Assembly (NCBI GenBank): GCA_021824855.1
Contig: JAKAJX010000017.1
Span: 1 to 8,100, forward strand
From: Bacteroidota bacterium
GTDB taxonomy: Bacteria > Bacteroidota > Bacteroidia > Chitinophagales > Chitinophagaceae
Direction of reading: 5' to 3'
Length of the DNA: 8,100 bases
The position numbers and the translations under genes are program-made. The notes beneath the pieces are model-generated. The model saw only the letters and a program-made list of their open reading frames with translations. It ran no database searches and was not told the DNA's origin. Shown here piece by piece: positions 1 to 6,717 of this stretch (the first letter of the stretch is position 1; every line of letters starts with the position of its first letter).

Positions 1-909
1 TCTATGCTTTAAAATAATTTGCTTGCATAAATATAACCCTAATCCCGAACCTTTTGCTTTACGCGTATTTTCGTTGCCTACTCTATAAAATTTTTGAAAT
101 ATTTTTTTCTTTTCTACATCGCTAATGCCAATACCTTCATCTGCTACTTTTAATACAGCTTTATCGGCTTTTATTTTTAGCTGAATAGTTATTGGCTTTT
201 CGGCAGGCGAATATTTAATTGCATTTTCGGTTAAGTTATTTAGCAGCATTTGTAACAACAATTCTTCTCCTAATAAATATACTTCGTCATCAATATCGGT
301 ATTAAATTTTCTTTTAGGAAATGAATTTTTAAACATTTCTATTTGCTTAGTAACCAACTCGGAAAAAAATATTTTTTGTTTGGAAGAATGATATGCTCCG
401 CCATCTAATTGAGCAGCCAATAAAATATTATTACACAAACCATTTAACCTGTTGGTTTCGTTTAATGTATTATGTATTAATTTTTGCTGCGTTTCTTCAT
501 CTAATTTTCTTTTTTGTAAGGTTTCTAAATTTAATTGTGCAACAGCAATTGGTGTTTTTAATTCGTGTGTTACAGCCATCATAAAATTATGCTGCTGTTG
601 CGATAAATGTAATTGCCGCCTTGTAGCACGATACACAAAAACGGCACCAATTAAAATTAATATTAAAAAGAAAAAACCCTCGCCCACATATTGTGTAGTT
701 TTTCTTTTTTTATCGTTCATAATTTTTTGATACTGCTGAGCATATTGAGGTGTATTTTTTTGTAACTGCGAAACCTGTAAATTAATCATTGCACTATTTT
801 GTTTATTTAATGCAATAAACCACCATAGCAATGCTGCTACAATATAAGCTAACAGAAACCAATAAAAAGCAGTAAGTATGGATAACTTATGTTTATTAAA
901 GAAATTCAT
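1..909 (-). CDS. Membrane sensor histidine kinase, 3' end beyond window
   Basis: This is a two-component sensor kinase; 303 residues are visible and the reading frame is still open at the left edge. I translated it from the ATG at 907-909. Two hydrophobic segments (about residues 9-34 and 74-93) flank a short, Gln- and Lys-rich extracytoplasmic stretch of about 40 residues. The HisKA dimerisation domain follows, with the H-box FMMAVTHELKTP and phospho-accepting His at residue 115. The HATPase domain shows an N-box (NNLTENAIKYSP, 224-235), a G1 box (VADEGIGIS, 255-263), an F-box region (FQKFYR, 271-276) and a G2 box (KGSGLGLYL, 286-294). Only about 20 residues lie between the second membrane helix and the H-box, so there is no room for a HAMP or PAS domain. 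The ATG overlaps the gldH stop as ATGA, which suggests translational coupling. The signal sensed is unknown and no response regulator is in view. The family is certain; the role is not. Confidence 0.95.
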   Translation of the reverse strand, partial: MNFFNKHKLSILTAFYWFLLAYIVAALLWWFIALNKQNSAMINLQVSQLQKNTPQYAQQYQKIMNDKKRKTTQYVGEGFFFLILILIGAVFVYRATRRQLHLSQQQHNFMMAVTHELKTPIAVAQLNLETLQKRKLDEETQQKLIHNTLNETNRLNGLCNNILLAAQLDGGAYHSSKQKIFFSELVTKQIEMFKNSFPKRKFNTDIDDEVYLLGEELLLQMLLNNLTENAIKYSPAEKPITIQLKIKADKAVLKVADEGIGISDVEKKKIFQKFYRVGNENTRKAKGSGLGLYLCKQIILKHR

Positions 910-1367
910 GGTTTCATTTTTTCTATCCTAATGCCGGCATTTAAAATATATTGCAAAGGATCTTCTCGCATAATTTGCTGAAGCGTAAAAGTATAATTCC
1001 CTTTTTTTAAATTAATGGGAAGTTGGTTAAAACTTATTCTATGCTCAATAATATCATCCATTCCGGTACCTAACCAATGTGTGTTATCTGCCAACATAAA
1101 TTCGCGTCTGATAGTATAGGTTGAATCGGGATCTTTTACAATAATATTTAACCAAATATTTTTAAAATGATATGCATCCTCATGCCTTATTACTAAAAAT
1201 ACATTATAGGCAACTGTGGTATCTTTTATGGCAAAAGTAAACGAGGGAGTTTCTTTACTTTTCCAAACATGCTGCGTAAAAGCAGTTTGCTTTTCATACA
1301 CATCTAATGTAGTACACGAAGTGGCTATGAAAAGAACAAAAAGTATTACTGTAACAATTTTATTCAT
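906..1367 (-). CDS. gldH: Gliding motility lipoprotein GldH
   Basis: This 153-residue lipoprotein matches GldH, known in Flavobacterium johnsoniae as a lipoprotein needed for surface gliding, which depends on the type IX secretion-associated machinery. An N-terminal hydrophobic signal (residues 4-17) ends in the lipobox IATSC, giving a lipidated Cys at 18. Family-typical segments that I recognise are DVYEK (22-26), the AYNVFLVIRH strand, the MADNTHWLGTG-like LADNTHWLGTG motif, the GNYTFTLQQIMRED stretch and the closing AGIRIEK. The length is as expected for the family. The start lies 9 bases downstream of the yicC stop, and the TGA stop overlaps the ATG of the histidine kinase, so the three genes are probably co-transcribed. 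There is no clear acidic export signal after the Cys. The assignment is from remembered family motifs, not a search. Confidence 0.88.
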   Translation of the reverse strand: MNKIVTVILFVLFIATSCTTLDVYEKQTAFTQHVWKSKETPSFTFAIKDTTVAYNVFLVIRHEDAYHFKNIWLNIIVKDPDSTYTIRREFMLADNTHWLGTGMDDIIEHRISFNQLPINLKKGNYTFTLQQIMREDPLQYILNAGIRIEKMKP

Positions 1368-1376
1368 ACTGCCATT

Positions 1377-2252
1377 TTATAAAACATTCAATATTTGTTC
1401 TTTTGCTTTTTCCAATTCATCTTTCATTAATACTACTAATTTTTGTATTTCAGAATCGTACGCTTTAGATCCGGTGGTATTAATTTCTCTTCCTATTTCT
1501 TGTAAAATAAAAGATAATTTTTTGCCTTTGCTTTTAGACGTTTCTTTTACAACAGACCTGAAATAATTGCAATGATTACTTAAGCGAACTTGTTCTTCAC
1601 TTACATCAATTTTTTCTATATAAAATATAAGTTCTTGCTCTAATCTATTGGTATCATAATTTTCTTTGCCAACATTTTCATCTAACACTTTTTGTAATCC
1701 TTCTTTAATTTTTTGTCTGCGTAAAGGTTCTAATATCGAAATATTTTTTTGATGTGTTTCTATTTCGGTAATGCGTTGTAACAAATCGTTTTCTAATACA
1801 TTTCCTTCATTTTTTCTATGCAAAGAAATTTGCTCTAATGCAGTTTGAAGTACTTTTTTAAATTGATGCCAATCTTTTTCTTGCAGAATTTCTGTTGAGT
1901 TAACAACCACTTCGGGTAATCGTAAAATTGCTGCTAATAATTGGTTGGTATCGGCATTTAATTCATCGGCTATTTCCATTACCGATTGGTAATAAGCTTT
2001 CAGCATTTCGTTATTAATTACTACCGGTTTTGCTCCACCATTTTGTTTAATGGTAATAATACATTCTACACTTCCTCTTTCTAAAGTTTCATTTAAAATA
2101 TTTCGTACTTCAAATTCGTAGGGTTTTAATAATGCGGGTAATATCAATCTTAAATCGAATTGTTTACCGTTTAATGATTTTACTTCTACTAAAAAAACTT
2201 TATCGTTAATGTTTTCTTCGGCCCTTCCAAAACCCGTCATTGAATATAGCAT
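1377..2252 (-). CDS. yicC: YicC/YloC family endoribonuclease
   Basis: This is a full-length YicC-family protein of 291 residues, close to the usual length of about 290. The N-terminal domain opens with the signature MTGFGR (residues 5-10), followed by EVKSLNGK (23-30). The C-terminal domain (DUF1732) carries RLEQEL (203-208), EKIDVSEEQVRLSNH (213-227) and the hallmark GKKLSFILQEIGREINTTGS (243-262), then an ending rich in Lys and Glu. YicC in E. coli and YloC in Bacillus subtilis have been reported as endoribonucleases; E. coli YicC is linked to small-RNA turnover. The ATG at 2250-2252 gives the standard MLxSMTGFG N-terminus. It is the first gene of the yicC-gldH-kinase cluster and follows the terminator of the sus operon, so it must have its own promoter in the 2253-2328 gap. 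The family is certain; the RNA target in this organism is unknown. Confidence 0.95.
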   Translation of the reverse strand: MLYSMTGFGRAEENINDKVFLVEVKSLNGKQFDLRLILPALLKPYEFEVRNILNETLERGSVECIITIKQNGGAKPVVINNEMLKAYYQSVMEIADELNADTNQLLAAILRLPEVVVNSTEILQEKDWHQFKKVLQTALEQISLHRKNEGNVLENDLLQRITEIETHQKNISILEPLRRQKIKEGLQKVLDENVGKENYDTNRLEQELIFYIEKIDVSEEQVRLSNHCNYFRSVVKETSKSKGKKLSFILQEIGREINTTGSKAYDSEIQKLVVLMKDELEKAKEQILNVL

Positions 2253-2271
2253 ACTAAAAATTTAATTCATG

Positions 2272-2279
2272 CAAAGTAA
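2272..2279 (-). promoter_or_regulatory. Possible Bacteroidota -7 promoter element for yicC
   Basis: On the minus strand this reads TTACTTTG, one mismatch from the Bacteroidota primary-sigma -7 consensus TAnnTTTG. It lies about 20 bases upstream of the yicC ATG, in the only gap between the sus terminator and yicC. I do not see a clear TTTG -33 partner at the expected spacing, so the call is tentative. Confidence 0.35.
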
Positions 2280-2328
2280 CAAATGTTTGATATGAGATGG
2301 AATAGAAAGCCAATAATTGTTAAAATAA

Positions 2329-2355
2329 AAAACGCCTTCGTTAGGAAGGCGTTTT
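2329..2355 (-). terminator. Rho-independent terminator of the sus operon
   Basis: This is a perfect inverted repeat: AACGCCTTC (2331-2339) and GAAGGCGTT (2345-2353) enclose a 5-base loop, and two further A-T pairs extend the stem to 11 bp. Read on the minus strand, the hairpin runs into a T-rich tract (TTTTTTATTTT), as expected of an intrinsic terminator. It starts 19 bases after the stop of the SusF-like gene and separates the sus operon from yicC. The plus-strand side has only a short T run, so it acts mainly for minus-strand transcripts. Confidence 0.9.
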
Positions 2356-2374
2356 AATTAGAATGATATTATTA

Positions 2375-4123
2375 TTATTGAATGGTATACTTTCCTTTAT
2401 ATTCATCCACTGTAATAGTATACGTTCCTGCAGTAGCAATTGAAATGTTTGATCCGTTTTGATAGGATATCATTCCATTGCTTCCGCCATAACTAAAGCC
2501 CCAATCTCCTTTTTTCACAATAAATTTAATTGAACCGGCAGAAAGAGCTACTGAACCAGACCATACGCCATTTCCTTGATAAGCTAATGGTGGACGTTGA
2601 ACATCGGTTTCATTACCTGAATTACTCCAACCACCTACCGTTGCATCGCCAATAACCCACATGCCATTTCCTTCGGTTAAACTAAATTGAGGATTGCTTA
2701 CATTACTATAATCGAAAATTGCTCTTACTTTACCTGTAGCGCCTGTCCATTTAAAATTACCTCCGGTACCGGCTCCATCAATTATCACAGAACCAGAGCC
2801 AGTAAGATCAAACCAACGAGAACTACTATTTGTTGAATTGTCCCAAGCATTTCCATCATGGAATTTAAACTCATCATTTTGAGTCATATTGGTAATGAAA
2901 ATGAATTTATTGGGAGCAAGAGAAACCATTTTAATAGCAGCAGCCGGTGACCAGTTTTGGAAAGCACCTACTAAACCTACTGCACCAATTGCCCCGGTTT
3001 GCAAATAATATTTATTATTCGCTAAGTCAACAGTAACACGATAAATACCATCGGCCGGAACATTTACATTATTTCCACCACCGGCAGAAGTAATGGTACC
3101 TGAAATTCCGTTACCATTGGCATCGCCATATACTATTTGTGTAGGAGAATTCCAACTGGTATTTTCTGATAAGAATTTAATACCATATCCCGAAACAGTT
3201 AAATTAGCATAAGCAAAGAAAGTACCCGGGAAACGTGGATCCGGAATCATTTGAATAGCTGCAGAGGGTGACCATCCGGCAGGTGAACTTCCGCCTACAA
3301 TATACAATGCTATTGCATACGTGCTTATTGTTACATTTACTACGTTTGAATAAACAGTAGCACCTGTTGCAGTTACTGCCATAATTCTATATTCTACAGT
3401 TCCTGTGCTGCCGCCACCAATACCCGATGCAAGAGCAGTATTATTGATATCGGCTTGTGTTAAAGATTTTGTATACACATTTGTTCCAATAGCCATACTT
3501 GCAGGAGCTACAAAGTTTTTACCTTTTAAATCGTATTGTAAAGTATACGTTACATTGCCTGTATAGCCTTTAAATGCAGGCGACCAGCTAAAGGTATTAG
3601 CTAATTGTGTAGAAGTAGCTAAAGCAGCTGTTACCGATGTTTGTGCACTGGTTAATACCGAAGAATCTTTAAACGGTGTTACAGATACCGTAATAACATT
3701 CGATTTATATTGTTCGTTATTGTTAGGATAAGATGAAGTTAATCTTGCATCTATTTTACCCGCAACGCTTAATGGAAATCCATAAGAAACCATTAAATTA
3801 TTTAAATCTCTTCCGGTAAATCCTTTGGTTAAACTACCAATAACAGTATAAGAAACAGATTTAGAGAAATTTCTTCCGGTAGAATCTATTTCTAATATAT
3901 ATTTTACTTTAGACGAATCTACAGCATAGCCTGGATTTGACCAGCTAAATGATAGCACTGTTTTACTTGTATCGGCAATAGTAGGCGATACCGAAGCAAC
4001 CGAAGATTGCAAACTTACAGGCGAACCATTTCCATAAAATGGCAAATTGCCCAATTTGCTACATGCCATTAATATCACTGACAGTAAGAAACTGAGCAAG
4101 CCTAATTTTAATAAATATTTCAT
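2375..4123 (-). CDS. susF: SusF-like surface glycan-binding lipoprotein, two SusE-N and three binding modules
   Basis: This 582-residue lipoprotein has a signal peptide ending in the lipobox LMAC with Cys 21. After it come two tandem SusE-type N-terminal immunoglobulin-like domains (about 36-153 and 154-269; repeated FSWS, Y-x-L-x-D/Y and G-K/R-N-F signatures). Three SusE/SusF-type binding modules follow (about 271-377, 379-485 and 486-582). Each module opens with an IVG/LVG/VIG strand and a Trp (AGWSP, QNWSP, GGWSN) and has a later K-F...W element (IKFLSENTSW, FKFHDGNAW, IKFIVKKGDW). In characterised SusE/F proteins, aromatic and Lys/Arg side chains in such modules bind starch at the cell surface; a role in holding alpha-glucan is inferred from this. 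The protein is longer than the classical SusF of about 485 residues, mainly because of the second N-terminal domain. Residues after Cys (SKLGN) lack the acidic residues of a typical surface-export signal. It is the last gene of the operon, 60 bases after susE. Confidence 0.85.
   Translation of the reverse strand: MKYLLKLGLLSFLLSVILMACSKLGNLPFYGNGSPVSLQSSVASVSPTIADTSKTVLSFSWSNPGYAVDSSKVKYILEIDSTGRNFSKSVSYTVIGSLTKGFTGRDLNNLMVSYGFPLSVAGKIDARLTSSYPNNNEQYKSNVITVSVTPFKDSSVLTSAQTSVTAALATSTQLANTFSWSPAFKGYTGNVTYTLQYDLKGKNFVAPASMAIGTNVYTKSLTQADINNTALASGIGGGSTGTVEYRIMAVTATGATVYSNVVNVTISTYAIALYIVGGSSPAGWSPSAAIQMIPDPRFPGTFFAYANLTVSGYGIKFLSENTSWNSPTQIVYGDANGNGISGTITSAGGGNNVNVPADGIYRVTVDLANNKYYLQTGAIGAVGLVGAFQNWSPAAAIKMVSLAPNKFIFITNMTQNDEFKFHDGNAWDNSTNSSSRWFDLTGSGSVIIDGAGTGGNFKWTGATGKVRAIFDYSNVSNPQFSLTEGNGMWVIGDATVGGWSNSGNETDVQRPPLAYQGNGVWSGSVALSAGSIKFIVKKGDWGFSYGGSNGMISYQNGSNISIATAGTYTITVDEYKGKYTIQ
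2378..3313 (-). repeat. Three tandem SusE/F-type binding modules (coding repeat)
   Basis: Module spans are about 2993-3313, 2669-2989 and 2378-2668. Modules 1 and 2 share WSPSAAIQM and WSPAAAIKM, and the matching DNA near 3256 and 2934 is similar. Module 3 is more like the single module of the neighbouring SusE than its own siblings. The boundaries were estimated by eye. Confidence 0.75.
3317..4018 (-). repeat. Two tandem SusE-type N-terminal domains (coding repeat)
   Basis: Residues 36-153 and 154-269 of the SusF-like protein follow the same order of elements. The first has FSWSNPGY, YILEIDSTGRNF, a LTKGFTGRDLN segment, IDARLTSSY and NVITVSVTPF. The second has FSWSPAFKGY, YTLQYDLKGKNF, a YTKSLTQADIN segment, VEYRIMAV and NVVNVTISTY. 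SusE has only one copy (FSWTNPAY, YTLQIDVSGKNF, YTQDQFN). Confidence 0.75.
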
Positions 4124-4126
4124 AAG

Positions 4127-4135
4127 TTTTTTTTT
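4127..4135 (-). promoter_or_regulatory. A9 translation-leader tract before the SusF-like start
   Basis: On the minus strand nine consecutive A lie three bases upstream of the ATG. No Shine-Dalgarno motif is present. Bacteroidota commonly start translation from A-rich, unstructured leaders, and the tract supports the ATG at 4123. Confidence 0.55.
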
Positions 4136-4143
4136 ATTTGAAT

Positions 4144-4169
4144 GAACTAATTAAGGATAATTTAGGTTC
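4144..4169 (-). other. Weak bulged hairpin in the susE-susF gap
   Basis: On the minus strand GAAC pairs with GTTC, TAA with TTA and TTA with TAA around a four-base loop, with two single-base bulges. It is AT-rich and imperfect, so chance pairing is possible. No T-run follows directly, so it is not a normal terminator. Confidence 0.3.
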
Positions 4170-4183
4170 GTTCTTTTAAAAAT

Positions 4184-5026
4184 TTATTGTTTGGTAACAG
4201 TAAATATGCCTTGTTGAAAATCAACAACAATTTTATATGTTCCTGATACTGCAGGACCGGGTATATTATCGCCACCACTTGAATATGGCAAAAATGAACC
4301 ACCACTACTTAAACCCGGTACAGTTTTATCTGGAACTGCATATTTATTACTCCAATCGCCATTCTTAGGTAAAAACAAATATTCTTGTCCACCTGTTAAA
4401 GCAACAGTAATAGTATAAAGTGTAGTACTAACTTGAGTAAACTGCTGACTTGGTACAGGTACCGGATTAGTCCATCCACCCGCAGTAGCACTACCTACAA
4501 TAAACAATTGTCCGGTTGACGGTGGTGTAACTTTTGGCGGTGGGCTATATGGTGTAACTGCAAAGGTTAAAGTATTAGAGCTAAGCAGTGTTGCTGCTAC
4601 CCCGTTAATGGAAGACATAATTCTTACATCAACAGAAGACTGAACACCTATGGGCAATTTCATATTAGTTGCCACAATAAGGTTAAATTGATCTTGCGTA
4701 TAAGTAATTCCTAAATCTTTTGAAATAGAAAAACTTTGCATAGCCGGGCTACTAAAGTTTTTACCGCTAACATCTATTTGCAAAGTGTAGCTCACATCTT
4801 GAGAGCTGATACCATTTACAAACTGATACGCCGGGTTTGTCCAACTGAAAATAACACCTGTTTGTGTTTTATTTGCATAAGCTAAAGGAATGGTACCACT
4901 TACCGAAGCAGTTAGCACCGGAGCGGTTCCTCCTTCAAAGTATTGTTTTACTTCGTCTTTTTTACAAGAACCTAACAACATTACCGCAGTGCTTATGAAA
5001 AACAGTTTTGTGAATAGTGTTTTCAT
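4184..5026 (-). CDS. susE: SusE-family outer-membrane lipoprotein
   Basis: This 280-residue lipoprotein has a signal peptide ending in the lipobox LLGSC with Cys 21. The following KKDE is a good match to the Lys/acidic lipoprotein export signal used by Bacteroidota for surface display. One SusE N-terminal domain (about 35-159) is joined by a Pro-rich linker (SPPPKVTPPS, 161-170) to one C-terminal binding module (about 173-280). The module shows LFIVGSATAGGWTN and EYLFLPKNGDWSNKY, the same Trp and K...W layout as the SusF-like modules. By family knowledge it would bind glycan at the surface next to SusC/SusD. Bacteroides thetaiotaomicron SusE (about 390 residues) has two binding modules, so this version is short. 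It lies 69 bases downstream of susD and is probably expressed from the same mRNA. Confidence 0.87.
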   Translation of the reverse strand: MKTLFTKLFFISTAVMLLGSCKKDEVKQYFEGGTAPVLTASVSGTIPLAYANKTQTGVIFSWTNPAYQFVNGISSQDVSYTLQIDVSGKNFSSPAMQSFSISKDLGITYTQDQFNLIVATNMKLPIGVQSSVDVRIMSSINGVAATLLSSNTLTFAVTPYSPPPKVTPPSTGQLFIVGSATAGGWTNPVPVPSQQFTQVSTTLYTITVALTGGQEYLFLPKNGDWSNKYAVPDKTVPGLSSGGSFLPYSSGGDNIPGPAVSGTYKIVVDFQQGIFTVTKQ

Positions 5027-5033
5027 AATAATG

Positions 5034-5040
5034 TTTTTTT
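5034..5040 (-). promoter_or_regulatory. A7 translation-leader tract before susE
   Basis: On the minus strand seven consecutive A lie seven bases upstream of the susE ATG. There is no Shine-Dalgarno motif. Similar tracts precede susD and the SusF-like gene. Confidence 0.5.
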
Positions 5041-5060
5041 AATTTCTTTAATTGAATAAT

Positions 5061-5089
5061 ACAGATAAAAGCAATTAACTTTTATCTGT
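5061..5089 (-). other. Intercistronic hairpin between susD and susE
   Basis: A perfect 10-bp inverted repeat, ACAGATAAAA (5061-5070) and TTTTATCTGT (5080-5089), encloses a 9-base loop. It begins six bases after the susD stop. On the minus strand it is followed by ATTATTCAATT and not by a T-run, so complete termination is unlikely. It may instead be a 3' stabiliser or partial attenuator that favours susCD over susEF; this is inference. Confidence 0.6.
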
Positions 5090-5095
5090 TATTGT

Positions 5096-6685
5096 TTAAT
5101 ATCCTGTATTCTGAACCAGATTTACATTTGATGAAATATCTGAAGAAGGAATAGGATATAATAAGCGGAATGCATCAACTGCTGTACCGCCTTTTACACC
5201 ACCTTTCCAAGGCCATACATAATTTCCTCCTACAAATTTGTTATAGCGTATCAAATCTGTTCTGCGGAAACCTTCCCAATACAATTCTCTGGCTCTTTCA
5301 TCTAAAATAAAATCGGTAGTTAATTGTGCCGAAGTAATATTGCCCGAAGTATTACCATAAGCACGAGTACGCAAATTATTAACATAAGTGAGTGCTAAAT
5401 TAGCATCGCCACCACCGCCGCGTAAAGTTGCTTCGGCATATATTAAATATTGTTCTCCTAAACGGAATATAGGAAAATCTATATCTACCCATGTTAAGCT
5501 CGATCCTGCTTTTCCGGTTCTGGTAACATTTCTGTATTTAGTTATAGCATAACCATCGGTAAATTTGGTAATATCGTTAATATCTGAATTTTGACCAGCT
5601 GTATAAAATTGAGCTCTTTTATCTGTAGCGCCTGTTAAATCGGCAAATAATGAAGTAAATGCACTGGTTGTACGAGTTCCTGCCCAACCACCATCTAAAC
5701 CATAATTGGAAGCGGTCATAGAACCACCAATAGCAGCATGAGCTAAGAAAGTAGTACCACCCCAATTTTGTGTTTTTAATCCATCATAGTTAATAGTTAA
5801 AATAAATTCGCTGGTGTTTAAGTTATTATCGGCCAGCATTAATTGTGTATAATTCGGAATTAAAGAATATCCTGCATCAATTACTTTTTTAGAATAAGTA
5901 ACTGCATCATTCCATCTTGCAGTGCCGGTATATACTTGTGCATTTAAATACATGCGTGCCAATAATGCCCATTCTGCTGCTTTATCTGCACGGCCATATT
6001 CATTTTTCATAGGTGCAACTAAATCGGCATCCATAGATTTTAGTTCAGATTCGATATAAGTAAATAAATCGGCTCTTTTAATTTGTGCAGGTAAAAATGA
6101 GCCTATTACATCTTTTTCTGTTGCAAATGGAGGATTACCAAATAAATCCATCAACACCCAATATTGATAGGCTCTTAAAAATCTTGCTTCGGCCCTATAT
6201 TGACGAATGGCATCGGCATCTGCTCCAGAAATACCTCTTTTAGATAAATTAGCATCGGAAGCTTGGCTAATAAAATCGTTACACAAAGTAATTTGATAAG
6301 TAGAACGATAATATAAACCGGTAAGCATTGGATTGCTGGCAGACCAGTTCATGTTATGAAAATCCTGAATACCGGGATCGCCCCAAGTAATTACTGCTTC
6401 ATCGGTACTTAATTCTTGTGCTTTCCAGAATAAGCGTAAAAAATCGGAGGTTCCTTCATCAATTCCTTGAATATCGCCATTTCCCGAAGGACCCTGATTG
6501 CCGGTTAAGGCAAAGCTGCCATATACTTTGGCAAATGCTTGTTTATAGCCTGTAGGCGTACTGTATACTTGTGCAGAAGTAACATCGTTTGTAGGCAGAA
6601 GATCTAACTTCTTAGTACAAGATGCAAAGCTGCCAATTACCAAGCCTGCAGTTATAACTATTTTAAAAATATTATTCTTTTTCAT
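5096..6685 (-). CDS. susD: SusD/RagB-family starch-type glycan-binding lipoprotein
   Basis: This 529-residue lipoprotein is the surface lid of the SusCD uptake complex. The signal peptide ends in the lipobox SFASC with Cys 23, followed by the usual TKKLDLLPT segment. Family hallmarks are the RAEARFLRAYQYWVLMDLFGNPPF stretch split here as RAEARFLRAY (164-173) and LFGNPPF (181-187), the helical-repeat segment YGRADKAAEWALLARMYLN (230-248), YTGTARWNDA (252-261), and the C-terminal RARELYWEGFRRTDLIRYNK (464-483) with LLYPIP (508-513). YLNAQVYTGTARWND and the TSEFILTINYDG region followed by WGGTTF resemble, from memory, the starch-binding SusD of Bacteroides thetaiotaomicron (551 residues). W101 and W308 may be starch-contact aromatics. 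The start is 32 bases after the susC stop, with an A8 tract just upstream. The family is certain; the alpha-glucan substrate is inferred. Confidence 0.95.
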   Translation of the reverse strand: MKKNNIFKIVITAGLVIGSFASCTKKLDLLPTNDVTSAQVYSTPTGYKQAFAKVYGSFALTGNQGPSGNGDIQGIDEGTSDFLRLFWKAQELSTDEAVITWGDPGIQDFHNMNWSASNPMLTGLYYRSTYQITLCNDFISQASDANLSKRGISGADADAIRQYRAEARFLRAYQYWVLMDLFGNPPFATEKDVIGSFLPAQIKRADLFTYIESELKSMDADLVAPMKNEYGRADKAAEWALLARMYLNAQVYTGTARWNDAVTYSKKVIDAGYSLIPNYTQLMLADNNLNTSEFILTINYDGLKTQNWGGTTFLAHAAIGGSMTASNYGLDGGWAGTRTTSAFTSLFADLTGATDKRAQFYTAGQNSDINDITKFTDGYAITKYRNVTRTGKAGSSLTWVDIDFPIFRLGEQYLIYAEATLRGGGGDANLALTYVNNLRTRAYGNTSGNITSAQLTTDFILDERARELYWEGFRRTDLIRYNKFVGGNYVWPWKGGVKGGTAVDAFRLLYPIPSSDISSNVNLVQNTGY

Positions 6686-6690
6686 AATTA

Positions 6691-6698
6691 TTTTTTTT
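6691..6698 (-). promoter_or_regulatory. A8 translation-leader tract before susD
   Basis: On the minus strand eight consecutive A lie five bases upstream of the susD ATG, in the 32-base susC-susD gap. No purine-rich Shine-Dalgarno site is visible, so this tract is the likely ribosome-loading leader. Confidence 0.5.
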
Positions 6699-6717
6699 GT
6701 TATTGCTCGTATTAAGA

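Noticed and set aside
393..730. Two overlapping plus-strand open frames (63 and 92 codons)
   Set aside because: They lie antisense to the conserved HisKA/membrane part of the histidine kinase and have low-complexity Phe/Cys-rich translations.
1216..1566. Plus-strand open frame of 116 codons
   Set aside because: It is antisense to gldH and the 3' end of yicC, both recognisable families, and has no recognisable motif of its own.
2329..2355. Bidirectional terminator
   Set aside because: Only the minus-strand side has a strong T-tract and there is no plus-strand gene to the left, so a minus-strand role is enough.
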